From Turritopsis dohrnii (Eukaryota; Cnidaria; Hydrozoa; Anthoathecata; Oceaniidae): a DNA stretch of 64,000 bases. The stretch covers positions 248,001-312,000 of the forward strand of contig BQMF02000066.1 of assembly GCA_027922465.2 (NCBI GenBank), given 5' to 3'. The position numbers and the translations under genes were made by a program. The notes beneath the pieces were generated by a model. The model did not search any database and was not told the origin of the DNA. It worked only from the letters and a program-made list of their open reading frames with translations. Shown here in pieces: positions 42,843 through 54,730 of the stretch (position 1 is its first letter; each line of letters opens with the position of its first letter).

Positions 42843-44995
42843 CAGGGCTCCCACTCAGCATAAAATCATAAAATTTCCTAAAAAATGGAATAAATTGCCT
42901 GTTGTCATAAAAAAAGCATAAAATTGGCCTAAAAGCATAAAAAATCATAAAAAAAGCCATGTGACACCTCTCAGTAATTTTTCGCTGCTATGAATATAAC
43001 ATGTCCATGAATAGGAGATACCTTTCAGGAAGCAGATGCTTTCGTCATTATGTGCAGATGTACTATATTTGCAGTATTAGTGTGCTATGCTTCTACTAGA
43101 CTATGAAATGATGTTTTACTTTGATTTAGTATAGTATACCTTAGGTTGACTTTTTTTGCGTCGCCTTGTTTTAGCGGATGAGCATGTTCGCAAAAAATTT
43201 TTCCAGACCAAATATTCATCGCTTTATTGTTTTACCCACGAGAGCAACTTGACAGAGCGGATGATTCTTACAGGGTATAAGAATAGAAAAAAAATTTTAA
43301 TGATGTATATTTTATTTCTCATCTATAACATGGCCTCGTCATTTTGCTGCTTGTCGCCTTCTAGCTCCTCATCTTCGATGTCTTATATTGAAACAGGGAA
43401 TAATGGGATTACTAAACCAAAGGGATTACTAAACCAAACTGTGAGAGGATCCATAAACAAAATTGAAAAAGGTCCATTTGCATACACAAGTTATATAAGA
43501 ATATAACTCTGAAGTTTTTTAGAAAATCATGTTTGTTGTTCTATTTTGTTGTTGTTTTTTTACCTTCTGGCAATTCTCCGTAATTTCCCAATCGTTAATT
43601 AAACGGTCATTCATTAAAATTAGATTGCGTTAAATCCATGTCCATCCATTTTCGCAATCTTACTGACACAAAAAAAAGTTGTCCTAAGGTAATGTAGTGT
43701 TCTGGGCTTCTATTAGGGGGTGTTTATAATATGGAGGTGTGGTGAGCTTGCCCGGATAGGCAGGCTGACTTGTTAAGCCAAGACAATTTCATCTCTCTTT
43801 TATATTGAAGTGAGTTGGCTCACCTTTTTATTTTTTTGCTTATCAAATAGTATGTGCATGCTATGAAATTGGCCCGCTCAGCTGCGCTAGCCTCGTTTGT
43901 GGATGTTAATGGAAAATTTTTATCACACTGAAGCAGAATCTTGGCATATTAAGCCAAGATCTCAGGCGGGCTGGCTTGCTTTTCATGTAAACACATTCGA
44001 ATAAAAACATGCATCTCTTAATATAAGTGAGATCCTGGCTTAGCAAACCAGCCCGTTTAACTGGGCCAGCTCACCTCCATGTAAGCACCCCCTTAATCTA
44101 TGAAATTATGAGACTCTTGTTATGTTGAAAATAAAAAAAGTGAATTGTAGACTTGCATACCATATTGATTGTTTATGTCTTGTATTCTGTGTCCTCTGTT
44201 TTTGATTTTTATGTTGTTTACTTTTAGTTGTAATTCTATTGACATCTGAACACAATTTGTGCTTGCTGCAATTTGTGTTTTTATCCAATTTGTTGTTTCT
44301 ATTTAACTATGATAAGAGGACACATTACCTTAATCAACACATTGACATAAAAAGTTGCCTCATAGATGTCGAGTGATTGCTTCATTGTTTGTTCTATTTT
44401 TTTCTTGACAAAGCTTGCAAAACCTTTGAAATGGTTTTTAGTCCTTCAGTTTAATGTTTAGTTGACCATATTACCGAGCGAGCCACATATAAAGTTTGCA
44501 ATGTTTAAACGTATAGTGTTAGCTGTATATACTTATAGTTCATAACCAGTTATTTTTACTGGAGGAAGCAAAGCAATGTTTTCACAAATTGCCTTATTTT
44601 AGTTTTGTGGCTTATTTTAAATGAAGGAGTTTCTTCTGAAAACCTGTTTGATATAGTGTAACTTTTGTCCATTATTCAAGCAATGCAAGTATAGAGTACT
44701 AAGCTGATAAAATGATAGGCCGCTCTAAAGTGATTGCCCAATCAATTAAAAAAGGCAGTGTAGTATAGTACACATATACTACATATTTCCATTGTTTTGA
44801 CAGTGAAAAAAAGTTGCCTTTCATAATAGCTTATTTCCTGTCCTCCATATTTGCTATAAACACTAAAAATGCCTCAGTAAAGAAAACATAACTTCTTCTC
44901 TGGCCTCCAAAAGTGGCATAAAAAAAGCATAAAATATTGCATTTTTTGGCATAAAATCATAAAAAAAAGTTTGTAGCTTATGAGTGGGAGCCCTG
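42843..44995. mobile_element. Non-autonomous hAT-like element with CAGGGCTCCCACT termini
   Basis: CAGGGCTCCCACTCAGCATA at the left and the inverted TATGAGTGGGAGCCCTG at the right are imperfect TIRs, each followed inward by ATAAAATCATAAAAA repeats. CAAGAA flanks both sides (42837-42842 and 44996-45001). hAT elements usually duplicate 8 bp, so two bases may have changed. There is no transposase; the 116-codon frame at 43156-43506 has no recognised motif. A Harbinger-like MITE is nested at 43716-44092. Confidence 0.8.
43716..44092. mobile_element. MITE with GGGGGTG termini and TTA duplication
   Basis: GGGGGTGTTTATAATATGGA and the inverted CCATGTAAGCACCCCC bound 377 bp, with TTA on both sides. 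A 3-bp TWA duplication suggests PIF/Harbinger. Inner repeats of TGGCTTAGCAAACCAGCCCG type add an inner inverted pair. A single diverged arm of a similar GC-rich sequence lies at 25140-25270. Confidence 0.75.
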
Positions 44996-45001
44996 CAAGA
45001 A

Positions 45002-46256
45002 GAACAGTTGCAAATGCCCCTACTTTTTCCGAGCTCAAGTTGTTTGTTCTTGTGCAGTGCTTGCTGCAGTTTCTTTTCAAATCTGAAAACAGCACACAGT
45101 TCAGATTTTGTCATTGCTATTTGCTAATATGTTTAGTTTTCCAAACATGCCAACAAAGGAAGGTACAATTTTGTTTTTGTTACTGATAATAGACATTTTG
45201 AAAGCTTCTGACATTTTAATTTTAACAAGTGAAATACATATGCATATGGTTTAAAGGGATCCCAAGGTCGTAATATAAATTAATACTATTTTAAAGAATG
45301 ATAGCCAAAAATAACGTTAATTAAAATTTTTGCTCTTTTAATTTATCAGAAGTCCAGTATTACTCGATTCAAAACACGTTTTTTTTACGTGCTCTTTGTC
45401 CGCCATTATTTTTAACTTGCACTTTATTTTCAACTCTGTGCGCCAGTCTCCTTAGCCGAATTTGTAGTTGTGACGTATCATTTGAGTAACGGGCTCTCAT
45501 AATAAGTAGGAAATGTCTGTGACATCAAACCAAAAGGGCCAGTAAAACAAAAAAAAAAAAACAAGAAAATCAAATGATGAATGAGAAGATATTGGGAATG
45601 TAGAAGATGATTTTATGTACTAATTAAACGATTTAAATAACCAACAAAATATCGTGTGTAGCGACGTGAATCTCTGGTGTCAAAGTTATTGCCGTTTCCC
45701 ATTGCATGTCTGCAGATCGGAAATGTCTATGCTGTACAAAGATTGATGAAATAAATTACAAAACTTTTTCTGAACATAAAAATTTATTTTTCTTCGTCAC
45801 AAGACATTACTTTTCTTCTTTGAAATACATCGAAACGTGAAATAATTTATTGATACCTGTTATAATCTAAAAATCATCAAAGTATTTTGTGCATATTCTT
45901 TGATAAACTCTCCATCCTACTGTCATTTAATTCTTTCTTTTAAGGCGAATCTCCACTAGACAAAAATGTCTTTGTAGACATGGTTTGTACTTTTCGTTCA
46001 ATCTTCCCCGCGACATCATTCGAAGGAGGGGCAGAAACAATTGCCCGCTGCAGCATCTTTGGCTACTTTTGCGGGCAGAAACTTTCGCGTGTCAAAAAAC
46101 CCGCGAAATTTATGGAATAAACTTTCGCGTTTCGCAGATTTTGGAACTGATTTGGAGGAAAAAACTTTCGCAAAACGAAGGAAAAGTTTATTTTCGTGTG
46201 AAAAAACTTTTGCGAATGAGCATAAAAGAAACCAAATTTTTATAATTTTTCTTTTC
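45002..46256. other. Intronic sequence with TTTCGCG-rich stretch, no gene
   Basis: No supported gene. A region at 46070-46220 repeats AACTTTCGCGT / AACTTTTGCGAA motifs and has short opposite frames. Similar motifs occur near 46670-46760 on the other strand, so an old inverted-repeat element around the MITE is possible. Confidence 0.4.
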
Positions 46257-46259
46257 TAA

Positions 46260-46596
46260 AGGCCGACCTCCACTTGTGCATACGTATGTCCGCTTGGCGC
46301 CATGTGGCCAATTAATTTGAATCTCCAGTTAATAAAGAAACACCAGGTATTGAGTGTTTCTTTTTTTCGCAATGTTTACAATTTTTTGCAAAGCTTGCAT
46401 TTTTCTTGAAATTTGATTGACTCACACGCTAGATGGCCGCGCAGCCGCCTGAAAAAGTAGAATCAAATCCTACTTCCAAGCGCACAAAATCTGACCGTCG
46501 ACGGCTAACAAAGTTAAGCAATAGTTGTCACTGAGCATGCGCAAAACTGGCCGTGTACGTACGTACGGGCAAGATTTCACAAGTGGAGGTCGGCCT
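46260..46596. mobile_element. Harbinger-like MITE, AGGCCGACCTCCACTTGTG termini
   Basis: AGGCCGACCTCCACTTGTG and the inverted CACAAGTGGAGGTCGGCCT are near-perfect 19-base TIRs bounding 337 bp, with TAA at 46257-46259 and 46597-46599. TIR and 3-bp TAA duplication fit PIF/Harbinger. The interior is relatively GC-rich and non-coding. Confidence 0.88.
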
Positions 46597-46599
46597 TAA

Positions 46600-47740
46600 A
46601 AGTAATAAACTATAACTAATTTTCTTGAACTTCCCAGTCAGAATCGGTTTCGTCATCGGTTTCTCTATCTTCACGAAGAAACTTCCGCGTTTTGCTGTTT
46701 TGAAATTTCCGAATGCATAAACTTCCATGAAAAAGAGCCAAAAATGCGAAAAACGCGAGTGATTCTGCTCTTAAGGTAGTCAAGATTCAGCTTTAGAATT
46801 AAAAGTTTATAACTGAACATGATGGTTTCCAGGCAACATGCTTGAATAAGGATGTTTTGTACTGTATCATGGATGATATTCCGTTATCATGGATGATATT
46901 CTGTTATCGTTTCTACGGCACAGTTCTCTGCTTCAACAACACTTGTTTTGTTTAGTCCACATCAATGTTTCAAAACCTAATAAAAAGAAAGATAGAGTAA
47001 AAATAGTGAAATTACAAAATGAAGATTTAAACATGGAGGAGGGAGATAACCACACAGTGGGTATAAACACTTTCTTCAGATTGTTGTGCTTTATACGATC
47101 GATCTACTGACGTTCTTGGATTCACCATGTTCTGATAATGTAAATATTGACATGTTAATTAAGTTATTGATTAACTTATTTATTTGTTGCTTTGTTGACG
47201 GAGAATATTTCAACCGCATGTCATGACTTTTATCGAAACAAATTTCTTCGAAATGGTTTGAAAGGAATATATTTATTTCGTTCGGCAGGTTACAACGTAT
47301 TTTTTGAAGTCGAAGAAAAGTATGAAAAGATCTTTTACTATTATTACTTGATTGATTATTACAGTAATGAGCAACACAGTGAGGCTCATTTTCGACTATG
47401 ATTTCTTCACGACTAATATTCAATCTATTACATGGAATATTTATTTACTTTTTTAATAACAGGTTGCATCACCTTTTTTTATTATCTTTCACTTTTTCTG
47501 CATTTCTGAAACTCTGGAATTTTACGTATAATAAAAACCGAGTTATAAATCGCTCACTTTTGTTGTGAAAATTTCTTAGTGAAAGCAAGTGTTGTATTTA
47601 CATTGATAAAAGACATTTCAATGCTACTCAAATCATACGTCACAAAATTTTAAACAATGGAAAAAGTCTTGGCACTAGAGATTAAAAATACTGCAAAGAG
47701 GAAGGTTTTTGAAAAGTTTTAAAGCATGCAGAAAAAATAT
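46600..47740. other. Intronic sequence, no gene recognised
   Basis: A short direct duplication, ATCATGGATGATATTC(C/T)GTT, lies at 46868-46910. The 110-codon frame at 47091-47423 (-) and its opposite-strand partner show no motif. Nothing else is supported. Confidence 0.4.
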
Positions 47741-50025
47741 TTATAACGTGAAGATTGTTGTCTCTTCTGGGGTCAGTTTGTCACACTTCTGGGATATTCG
47801 CTTTGGTGACATTTGAATCTCACGTAAGCTGGCAACATAAGCATGTTCTGAGATGATGATCCCGTTGGAAGATTGATCCAGATGGAATCCGACGTAGTTG
47901 AATGTTTCCTCTTCACACCTTCCAGCATGAAATCTCTTGTGCAGCGGGTTGATGATGTCTTGCTGGAATTTATCGTTCCCAGCATGAAGGAAATCGTCAA
48001 CTTGACATATGATGAAACCTTGAAGTGAGCTGTTGACAATGTAGAAGAATACTCTTGGGTCCATGATTGATTGTGTACATCCTCTCTCTGTTAGCTCATC
48101 AGCGACGCTTGTGTAGAATTGTCGAGCTGCATCATTTAATCCGTAAAGACAATTCATCAGCTTCCCCTTTGCATTTGCTTTTTTAGGTGGTGCAACATAA
48201 AGGTCTCTTGATAAAGGCTTGCCTTGTAAAAATGCAGACTTGATGTCGGTCGTTTTTATGTACCAGTTTGTGTTTGCTGCTACTGCCAAAAACGTTTGAA
48301 GGACATTCTTTGTGACTGTAGGTGAATCCGTTCGATCTTTGAACGATTCCTCATAGCCCCTGGCTACAAGACGTGCATGTACACCATCATTCTTTTCCCA
48401 AAGCACCCATGTCGTCGATATTCTAAAATGTCCTTCATCTTTGACTTCTGAGAACGTGTTGAATTGCTCAAGCTTTTTAATCTCTTCCTGTTTAGCTTGC
48501 TCGCATTCAGGTGTGTTTTGTTGACTCTTTGGAATGATGACAATATTTACCTCTTGAGGCGGCTCGGACTGCTGCTTCCACTCACAGCTATTGAGATCAA
48601 TGGCAGCTGTTGTCTTGTCGTTTTTCTTGTTTTGTTGTTGATAACTTCAGTTGGTTTCTTCCTGGTGATAAATTTTGAGACTGTGAGACACAACCACATA
48701 TCAATCATATGAAGAATCCATTTGTTTCCCCATTTCTTCAAATCAAGTGCGACTTTATCATTGAATCGAGTGGCTAATGGCAAAGCAACTGCTGGTCTGG
48801 GTGGTGTTGCTGGGTATATTTTGCAAAGCTCACAGCGTTGGTGGATTTCAACCAACAATGGCTTGAATTCGTCCGACTTTGACATTGATGGATGTGCAAA
48901 TTGCCTGTGAAGCTTTAGCAAAGCTTTGTAGCGATCACAATCTTCTAGTTCTTCAATTTTGACTGCAAACACCTTGGACACATCTAGTTCCTTAGCAATT
49001 GAAACACAATAGTGTCCTGATGATGTGTGATTTAGAGAGACGATTTTCCCAAAAATCTCTGCTGAATCATTCACCAGGTTGAGAACGATACCTGCCTTCT
49101 TCATTGCTTTAATGGCCATAAGGATTGGGATGTCTGAGTCAACAACATCAGTGGTAATTGTTATTTCTTCCCCAGCAAGTTCTGCCGGAATTTCGTAGCA
49201 TGCAACAGACGAAAGGACTTCACCGCCACCAAACTTGAACAAACGCCCACCAGTGAACTCCTTGATCTTCTTCTTCTCATCATCATTCAGCATTTGCAGG
49301 TAGTTTTGAAACCACGAGGTTCCATATACAGTGCTTAAACAAGCACAGTCGAGAACAGCACAAAATGCAGCTTCAGAACTTAGAAGTGCATTTCTGGTGT
49401 GGACGTTTCTGCCCCAGTATAAAGACAGAATTCCGGTGAATTGTTTGTATTGCTTTTAGCAAGGTTTTCCCAGCTATCTGGGCAATAAGCAAATGTCTAT
49501 ATGAACCACAGCTTGCACACGTCAGCAGCTTACCCTCAGAGTTCTTAGGGTTTATTTTACGAGTTGGGACGTGTTGAATCAGTTCCGGAGTTTGATTGTT
49601 TTTGAGGTGTTCTTTGTGGTTTCGAACGAGCACCACCACGAGGAACACCACGGCCTCTTCTTCCATGGTAGTTGTTTTGTTGCTGATTGTTTGTATAAAA
49701 AACTTCATCTGTCAAGCAAACCATTTCGAGTGTAGCAGCTTTCAAGCTGTTGGACGTTTCTGAGACTTGGTCCCCTTTAAATTTCTTTAATGAAAGTTTT
49801 GCATCTTCATAAAGCTCTTTCTTGTTCGTAAAGTCCATGCCAGTTAATACGAGTAGTCTTTCTTCGCTCTCCAGATTTGCTTGTTTAAGGAACTTAAACA
49901 CGAGAATTTCCAACGGTAAAGTCATACCCTTTTTGACCAACTTGTTGTAATTTTGGTCAAATTTCGATATGTATTCGGTGATTGACTGTTCTTTACTCTG
50001 GTACTCCTCAAAAGTGCTGAATTTG
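47741..50025 (-). pseudogene. Copia retrotransposon remnant (gag, protease, integrase start, RT)
   Basis: Read on the - strand from 50025: gag (EYISKFDQNYNKLVKKGMTL, a basic RGRGVPRGGARS stretch), a zinc knuckle (CASCGSYRH), a protease-like region (AELAGEEITITTDVVDSDIP), the pre-integrase zinc module (LHRQFAHPSMSK, CELC), the first integrase aspartate (DKVALDLKKW), then after an internal loss the reverse transcriptase (DGVHARLVARGYEE, TDIKSAFLQGK, LYGLNDAARQFY, ICQVDDFLHAG). Order gag-PR-IN-RT marks Copia. Frameshifts (about 49560, 48600), loss of most of the integrase and of RNase H, and no LTRs show a dead copy. The 5' edge is replaced by AAACGTTT motifs of element D. Confidence 0.88.
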
Positions 50026-50110
50026 AAACGTTTAAACGTTTTTTAAAAACGTTTTTTGAAAACGTTTTTTGAAAAATGTTTTTATAAAAACGTTTTTACA
50101 TTAATCCATT
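50026..50110. repeat. Element D-type AAACGTTTTT array
   Basis: Repeated AAACGTTT and AAAACGTTTTT motifs start exactly where the Copia gag frame stops. This looks like a D subterminal array, but TGTGACTGTCCAGGGG is not seen here, so only part of an end remains. Confidence 0.55.
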
Positions 50111-50364
50111 TTTTCGCAACAAACATTGCAACAAACATGTTTCAACAAACATTTTCAACTTTAAAGATAATCAACGAAGCTAAAAGAAGCGAGGATCCTC
50201 ATTTTTAAAAACTGCTGACTTGCAAATTTTACCGTGATTTCACTCACTAAAGTCATATTAATATCTACAACAAGGAATCCTTCGTCATTAGTTAAACCAG
50301 AGACGGCTAGGAGAAAGATAGAAAAAATCAAAATAAACAAAATGGCGGACGAGGACGGGACCAC

Positions 50365-50613
50365 ATGCCGGTAAAAGCTGACTTTGCTCCGACCGCTTCT
50401 CCCGTAAGAAAGAAGAAAAAGGTCTCAGCAAAAAAATATAGAATACATGTGGGCGAAGGTGACGAGGCTTTGGCTTTAACAGAGCGCTTTCTGTTTTTTA
50501 AAAACTCGATGAGCTTCCCTAACACATTGTCATGTTTAAAATTTATTATATGGACAACATTGAGTTGTTGGAAGGACAAACTCACAGTAGTAGAGAGGCT
50601 AGAAATAATATGA
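50365..50613 (+). CDS. Hypothetical small ORF with basic N terminus
   Basis: The 82-codon frame MPVKADFAPTASPVRKKKKV is compositionally protein-like for about 45 residues (VSAKKYRIHVGEGDEALALT), then becomes hydrophobic and less convincing. Just upstream, ATGGCGGACGAGGACGGGAC in another frame looks like a gene start followed by a GTAAAA donor. It could be a fragment of a captured or processed gene. No family is recognised. Confidence 0.25.
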   Translation: MPVKADFAPTASPVRKKKKVSAKKYRIHVGEGDEALALTERFLFFKNSMSFPNTLSCLKFIIWTTLSCWKDKLTVVERLEII

Positions 50614-50619
50614 CTAAAA

Positions 50620-51567
50620 TCATTCTTTATACGATTTACTGTCCGTGCTTAGATATGGATATGTTGCAGGGTGACATAGATTGTTTTATATATGTATCCT
50701 GCTATAACGCTTAAGTTCTTATTCAAAAATGAAAAAAAGTATATAGAGAAGAGAAGAGGGAGAGAGTGCTCTTCTTGTCTGGGTCCTGTGTCTTGATTTT
50801 TTTTTAAATTAGGGGAAACATGAATAGTCGCGAAAAATCAAAGCAATCTATGCCAATCAACCTGCTCCTTTATGAAAATATTCCTGCGTCCAAAACGATA
50901 TTTCAGGGGATGATGATAGAACTCACAAAGTTGTTTAAGAACTCTTTTTACAGTTTTTGGAAATTTTGTTTCCTTGGGCAGATATTTCAATTTAAAAATG
51001 TTCAAATTATGTAACGCATAATTATGATGTAATAAGATAGTATTTTGTTAGTGTGTATAACTTCTGAATTAGTAAATATTGTGACTTCATTCTTCTATAA
51101 ATCAACTCAGAGTGGAAGCCTCTACTTCATAGTAACTTACAACGATGTAATATTAATCATATCTTAAGTTATTGCGATAAAAAGTGTAAGTTAATATCTT
51201 ATTACATCATAAATATGCATTGCATAAATTAAATATAAGATATTAAAAACGAAATATCTCAGAAACTATAAATAATTGAAATACTGAAAAGAGACTTGTT
51301 AAGCAACTTTTTCAGCTCTATCATATTTGTAAATTATCATTTTGGACGCAGGAATCCCTTTAATAGATTTCACCCTATTCCCTGTGTTACACTATCTTTT
51401 ATTTAAAAATTGACAACAACAGAATACTGAAGAGCCTCCCTCAGCAACATTTTAAAATAAATGTTGCTGTTAAGTTAACAAAGGCAGTACATAGGTTGGA
51501 GAACAATGTAGACTATTTTCTTTTTGTCTTATATTTCATCTTATGGTACCTATATTATATTTATATA
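50620..51567. other. Intronic sequence, nothing recognised
   Basis: AT-rich. A GAGAAGAGAAGAGGGAGAGA purine tract lies at 50745-50770. Approximate inverted blocks (51020-51060 and 51180-51230, AAGATATTAA/TTAATATCTT type; TCCTGCGTCCAAAA at 50883 and inverted at 51340) suggest a large fold-back of about 470 bases, of unknown origin. Confidence 0.35.
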
Positions 51568-51934
51568 TGTGACGGTTTGAGGGAAAATCATAACAAGTGA
51601 TATTACTGATAAATTAATCAGTAATTTATCAGAACTTTATCAGTAATAATCAGTAATACTGATAAATAATCAGTAATTCGTTTGATTTATCCATGAATCA
51701 GTAATTCATTCGATTTATCAGTAATTCGTTCGATGAATCAGTAATACTGATAAATTACTGATTCTTTATCAGTATTTACCAATTATTTTATCAGTAATAC
51801 TGATTCATCAAACAAATTACTGATAAATCGAATGAATTACTGATTCATCGAAATCTATTGTTTTCTAATCAGTAATTTACTAATAAATTTAGCAGAAATT
51901 ATCACTTGTTATGTTTTTCCCTCAAACCGTCACA
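51568..51934. mobile_element. Small TIR element 'E' (TGTGAC termini, TTACTGAT motif)
   Basis: TGTGACGGTTTGAGGGAAAA and its inverted copy bound only 367 bp, with TA at both sides. Nearly the whole interior is a run of ATCAGTAATTTATCAG-type palindromic units, so the element lacks the core boxes. It shows that termini plus array alone can move. Confidence 0.92.
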
Positions 51935-53220
51935 TATGCCTTTTATGCTTTGTTGCTTTTTGGAAGATCAGTGGATATTTGAAGGAAAGTCTACCATCAC
52001 ACTACCAACCCAGCTGTCTATCCTCTTTTTCACTGTAGTAGGAGGCAGTGATGACTGATGTGTGGATGATACCTTAAATTTGCAACAAGTTATTTTTTGT
52101 GTTCTCCTGCAGTTCTCCATGCAGTTAAAAATAATATTTGTAACTTGATTTATATTTGAGGGGGTGAGAATCAACAAAAGATTTCAACAAAATTATGTAA
52201 CATCTGTCATCTCAGAACAAAAATGAAATTTCAGTGTTGTTCTTGTTGATTACCACTCATGTTACTCATGTTCTTTTTTGGTATATATATAACCTTTTGG
52301 TTAAAAATGAGAAAAAAAATATTACATGCTGAATTGTTGTGTATTAGCGAAATACATATACATTGTTTTGTTGATTTAAAAATACGAATCTCAAATGTAC
52401 ACAAATGTCGAAATCAAATGTTTTTTTTTCTTCCCAGGGTCTAGCCTTTTCAGTGAAAAAAGAAGTTAGGAAGCCCCGGTCATACTTTTATGTTACAATG
52501 CTTCAGTCATAAGAGGACTGTTAAGTTAACAAGGCACACCCACAGTTTTCATAAGAGGAAATAGCATAGAATCCAAAATATTGATAAATGAAATACAGAA
52601 AATTTCTTCTAAACCAGTCTGGAGAGAAAGTAAATTCCACGCCATTCTGTGAAAAAGTCATATAGAAATTGAAAATCTTTGCCGGAGATATCTTGAATAC
52701 AAGCAACATTTCCACATGGCTTGCTTTCTAAATCAAATCAAAAGTTTGAATTCTTCGCCTGTGTTTATATTCCATTGACTATATACACAATAATAGGCAA
52801 ACAATCAACCCGCTGAATGCTATTACATTAAAACTTGTAGAAGACTGTACATAGTAATAGTATACGGACGTGTTAGTACATTTCTTATGCATGCGTGAAT
52901 TTACCGCTGTTCATCTATCACAAGCTCTATATATCTTCGTTGATTAACTTTAACCGTCCAGCGGATTTTGGTATCATTGCATTTCTCCGCAAATGTAAAC
53001 AAGTTTCGTTTGAAGAAGTGTCCAGCGGTTTGTTTATAATCACATTCGTATGTGTCATTTTTGGAAAGTTCGTTATTAAAACCAGTTATAATTAAAAAAC
53101 TTTTCGTCTTTTACTTCATAATTCTTTGATTTTATTTTGATTTTTAATGAACAAGGTGCGTTCTTTTGTTTTGATTTAATTTAATGACGTCAATGTTCTT
53201 CAAGTGTGTACTTTTTTAAA
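51935..53220. other. Intronic sequence, nothing recognised
   Basis: About 1.3 kb with only short, motif-free open frames on both strands. I see no repeats or element ends. Confidence 0.4.
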
Positions 53221-53224
53221 TATG

Positions 53225-53355
53225 CATCTGCAGGTAACACATGTAAGTATATTAGAATACATTGATTACCTGGTTCTCATTCATTTAAAGATTAAAAAAA
53301 CAACAGCTGTTTTCAAATTTTCCGCAAATAGAAACCGTCCGCTATAATTCTATTG
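53225..53355 (+). repeat. Core box 2, in a probable D element
   Basis: TTACCTGGTTCTCATTCATT, CAACAGCTGTTTTCAAA and AGAAACCGTCCGCTATAATT. A D-type right end follows at 53830-54099, and 53100-53220 resembles 37860-38010 (TTCATAATTCTTTGATTT, AACAAGGTGCGTT), so the two regions are copies of the same interior. Confidence 0.65.
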
Positions 53356-53829
53356 ATTCCATAATAGAACGAATTTGATAGAATTGCTATTTTCGTAAAT
53401 CCTTGGGGAAAAGTTTTATGTTTATTTTCATAAAGATGTATTTTCACTTGGTGAAAGTAGTTGAAAACGGCTAATTTTTATAGAAACAGATCTGGATAAA
53501 CCTTAATTTCTCTGTTTTAAGAGACATTTCACCTTCACAAAATTAAGATGCACTGTTAATCAAATTGCTTGGTAACGTTTTTAGTTATCTTTATGGACTT
53601 CATTTTGATAACATTTTCAGGTTCTGGGGCGGTTGGCTGTCACATATGACTTGCTGAAGTTAAAACCTCCCGAAAATTTCAACTAAAGGCCAGTTTCCAC
53701 TTTATTCAACTCAACTCAAATCTAAATCAAAAATTAGTTCGCTTATATGTGCGACGACAGCAAATGATGTGAAAACCGGCCTATAGTTCCGTCTTCCTTG
53801 CTCAATAGCAGCCGAAGCAAGAGCTCTTT

Positions 53830-54099
53830 AGCTCTTTATTATGAGGCATTGTTTTTAACAATAAAACGTTTTTAATGATATTTTTAATGTTCTGCATAAA
53901 ACGTTTTATTTAAACGTTTAAACATTTTCTCTTTCGAATTCTTGAAATGTTTTTGAAACGTTTTTGAATTCTGGCAAAAACGTTTAAACGTTTTTACAAA
54001 AACGTTTTTAAACGATTTTTTCTATTGTTTTTGCAACGTTTAAACGTTTCTTTAAAAAACGTTTTATCGTTTGTCATCAAAATCCCCTGGACAGTCACA
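53830..54099. mobile_element. Element 'D' right end (AAACGTTT array, TGTGACTGTCC terminus)
   Basis: Ends with the inverse of TGTGACTGTCCAGGGGATTT at 54099, preceded by AAACGTTTAAACG palindromes and TTTCTCTTTCGAATTC. It is the mirror of the D left end at 63841-64000. The left end belonging to this copy is not identified; another inverted TGTGAC-like end occurs at 53629-53644. Confidence 0.75.
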
Positions 54100-54493
54100 T
54101 ATATACAACAAAAAAATTGATTTTTCACAAAAAAACAACATTTTTCGCATATTTCTTTGATAGGAGTCTATTCAAAAATAGATAAATTACAATTTTTTTT
54201 CAAAATTAGTTAAGTAATTATATAGCTTTACTTTGAGCCTTTACTGGACTCCTAAAGACTTTTCTATCATGAGATATTAGCAATTTAGTGAAACCATGTA
54301 TTTTATAATATTTTATGCAAAAAAATGCATCGTCTTTAACACTTGCAATTGCCGAAAATGGTCTGCACCACACCACCAACTTTTGTTGGGTTTGAATTGT
54401 AGATGGACCCGGTTGCGTGAATATTTCAACAAATTCCAAAAATATTCCTATCCCGTGAAAAAGTTTATTGTAAGCAACTCGTGAAGTGAAATT

Positions 54494-54730
54494 CACTACC
54501 AAGTCAAAAAACATCGAAATCGGTCAACGTCAATCGTTATAATTAGCATTAATACAAAAACGCTGTCCATCAATATGGTTGATTTATCGGAAATTTTGTC
54601 TATTGATCATCAATAACTTGTTGAAAAAGTAAAAATTGAAGTTAACGGTCAATAGAAAAACATTGTCGTTTATACAAATATTGACGATAAATAGGTTAAT
54701 ATTGATCGTCAATAAAGAAATTGACGATCA
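54494..54730. repeat. Left TIR of EnSpm copy 2
   Basis: Near-identical to the inverse of 62169-62405. It includes CACTACCAAGTC, GGTCAACGTCAATCG and the first ATTGATCGTCAAT motifs. Past 54730 both ends still carry such motifs but no longer align. Confidence 0.9.

Noticed and set aside
43156..43506. 116-codon ORF in the non-autonomous hAT element
   Set aside because: Serine-rich low-complexity middle, no hAT motifs, no homologous copy in the window.
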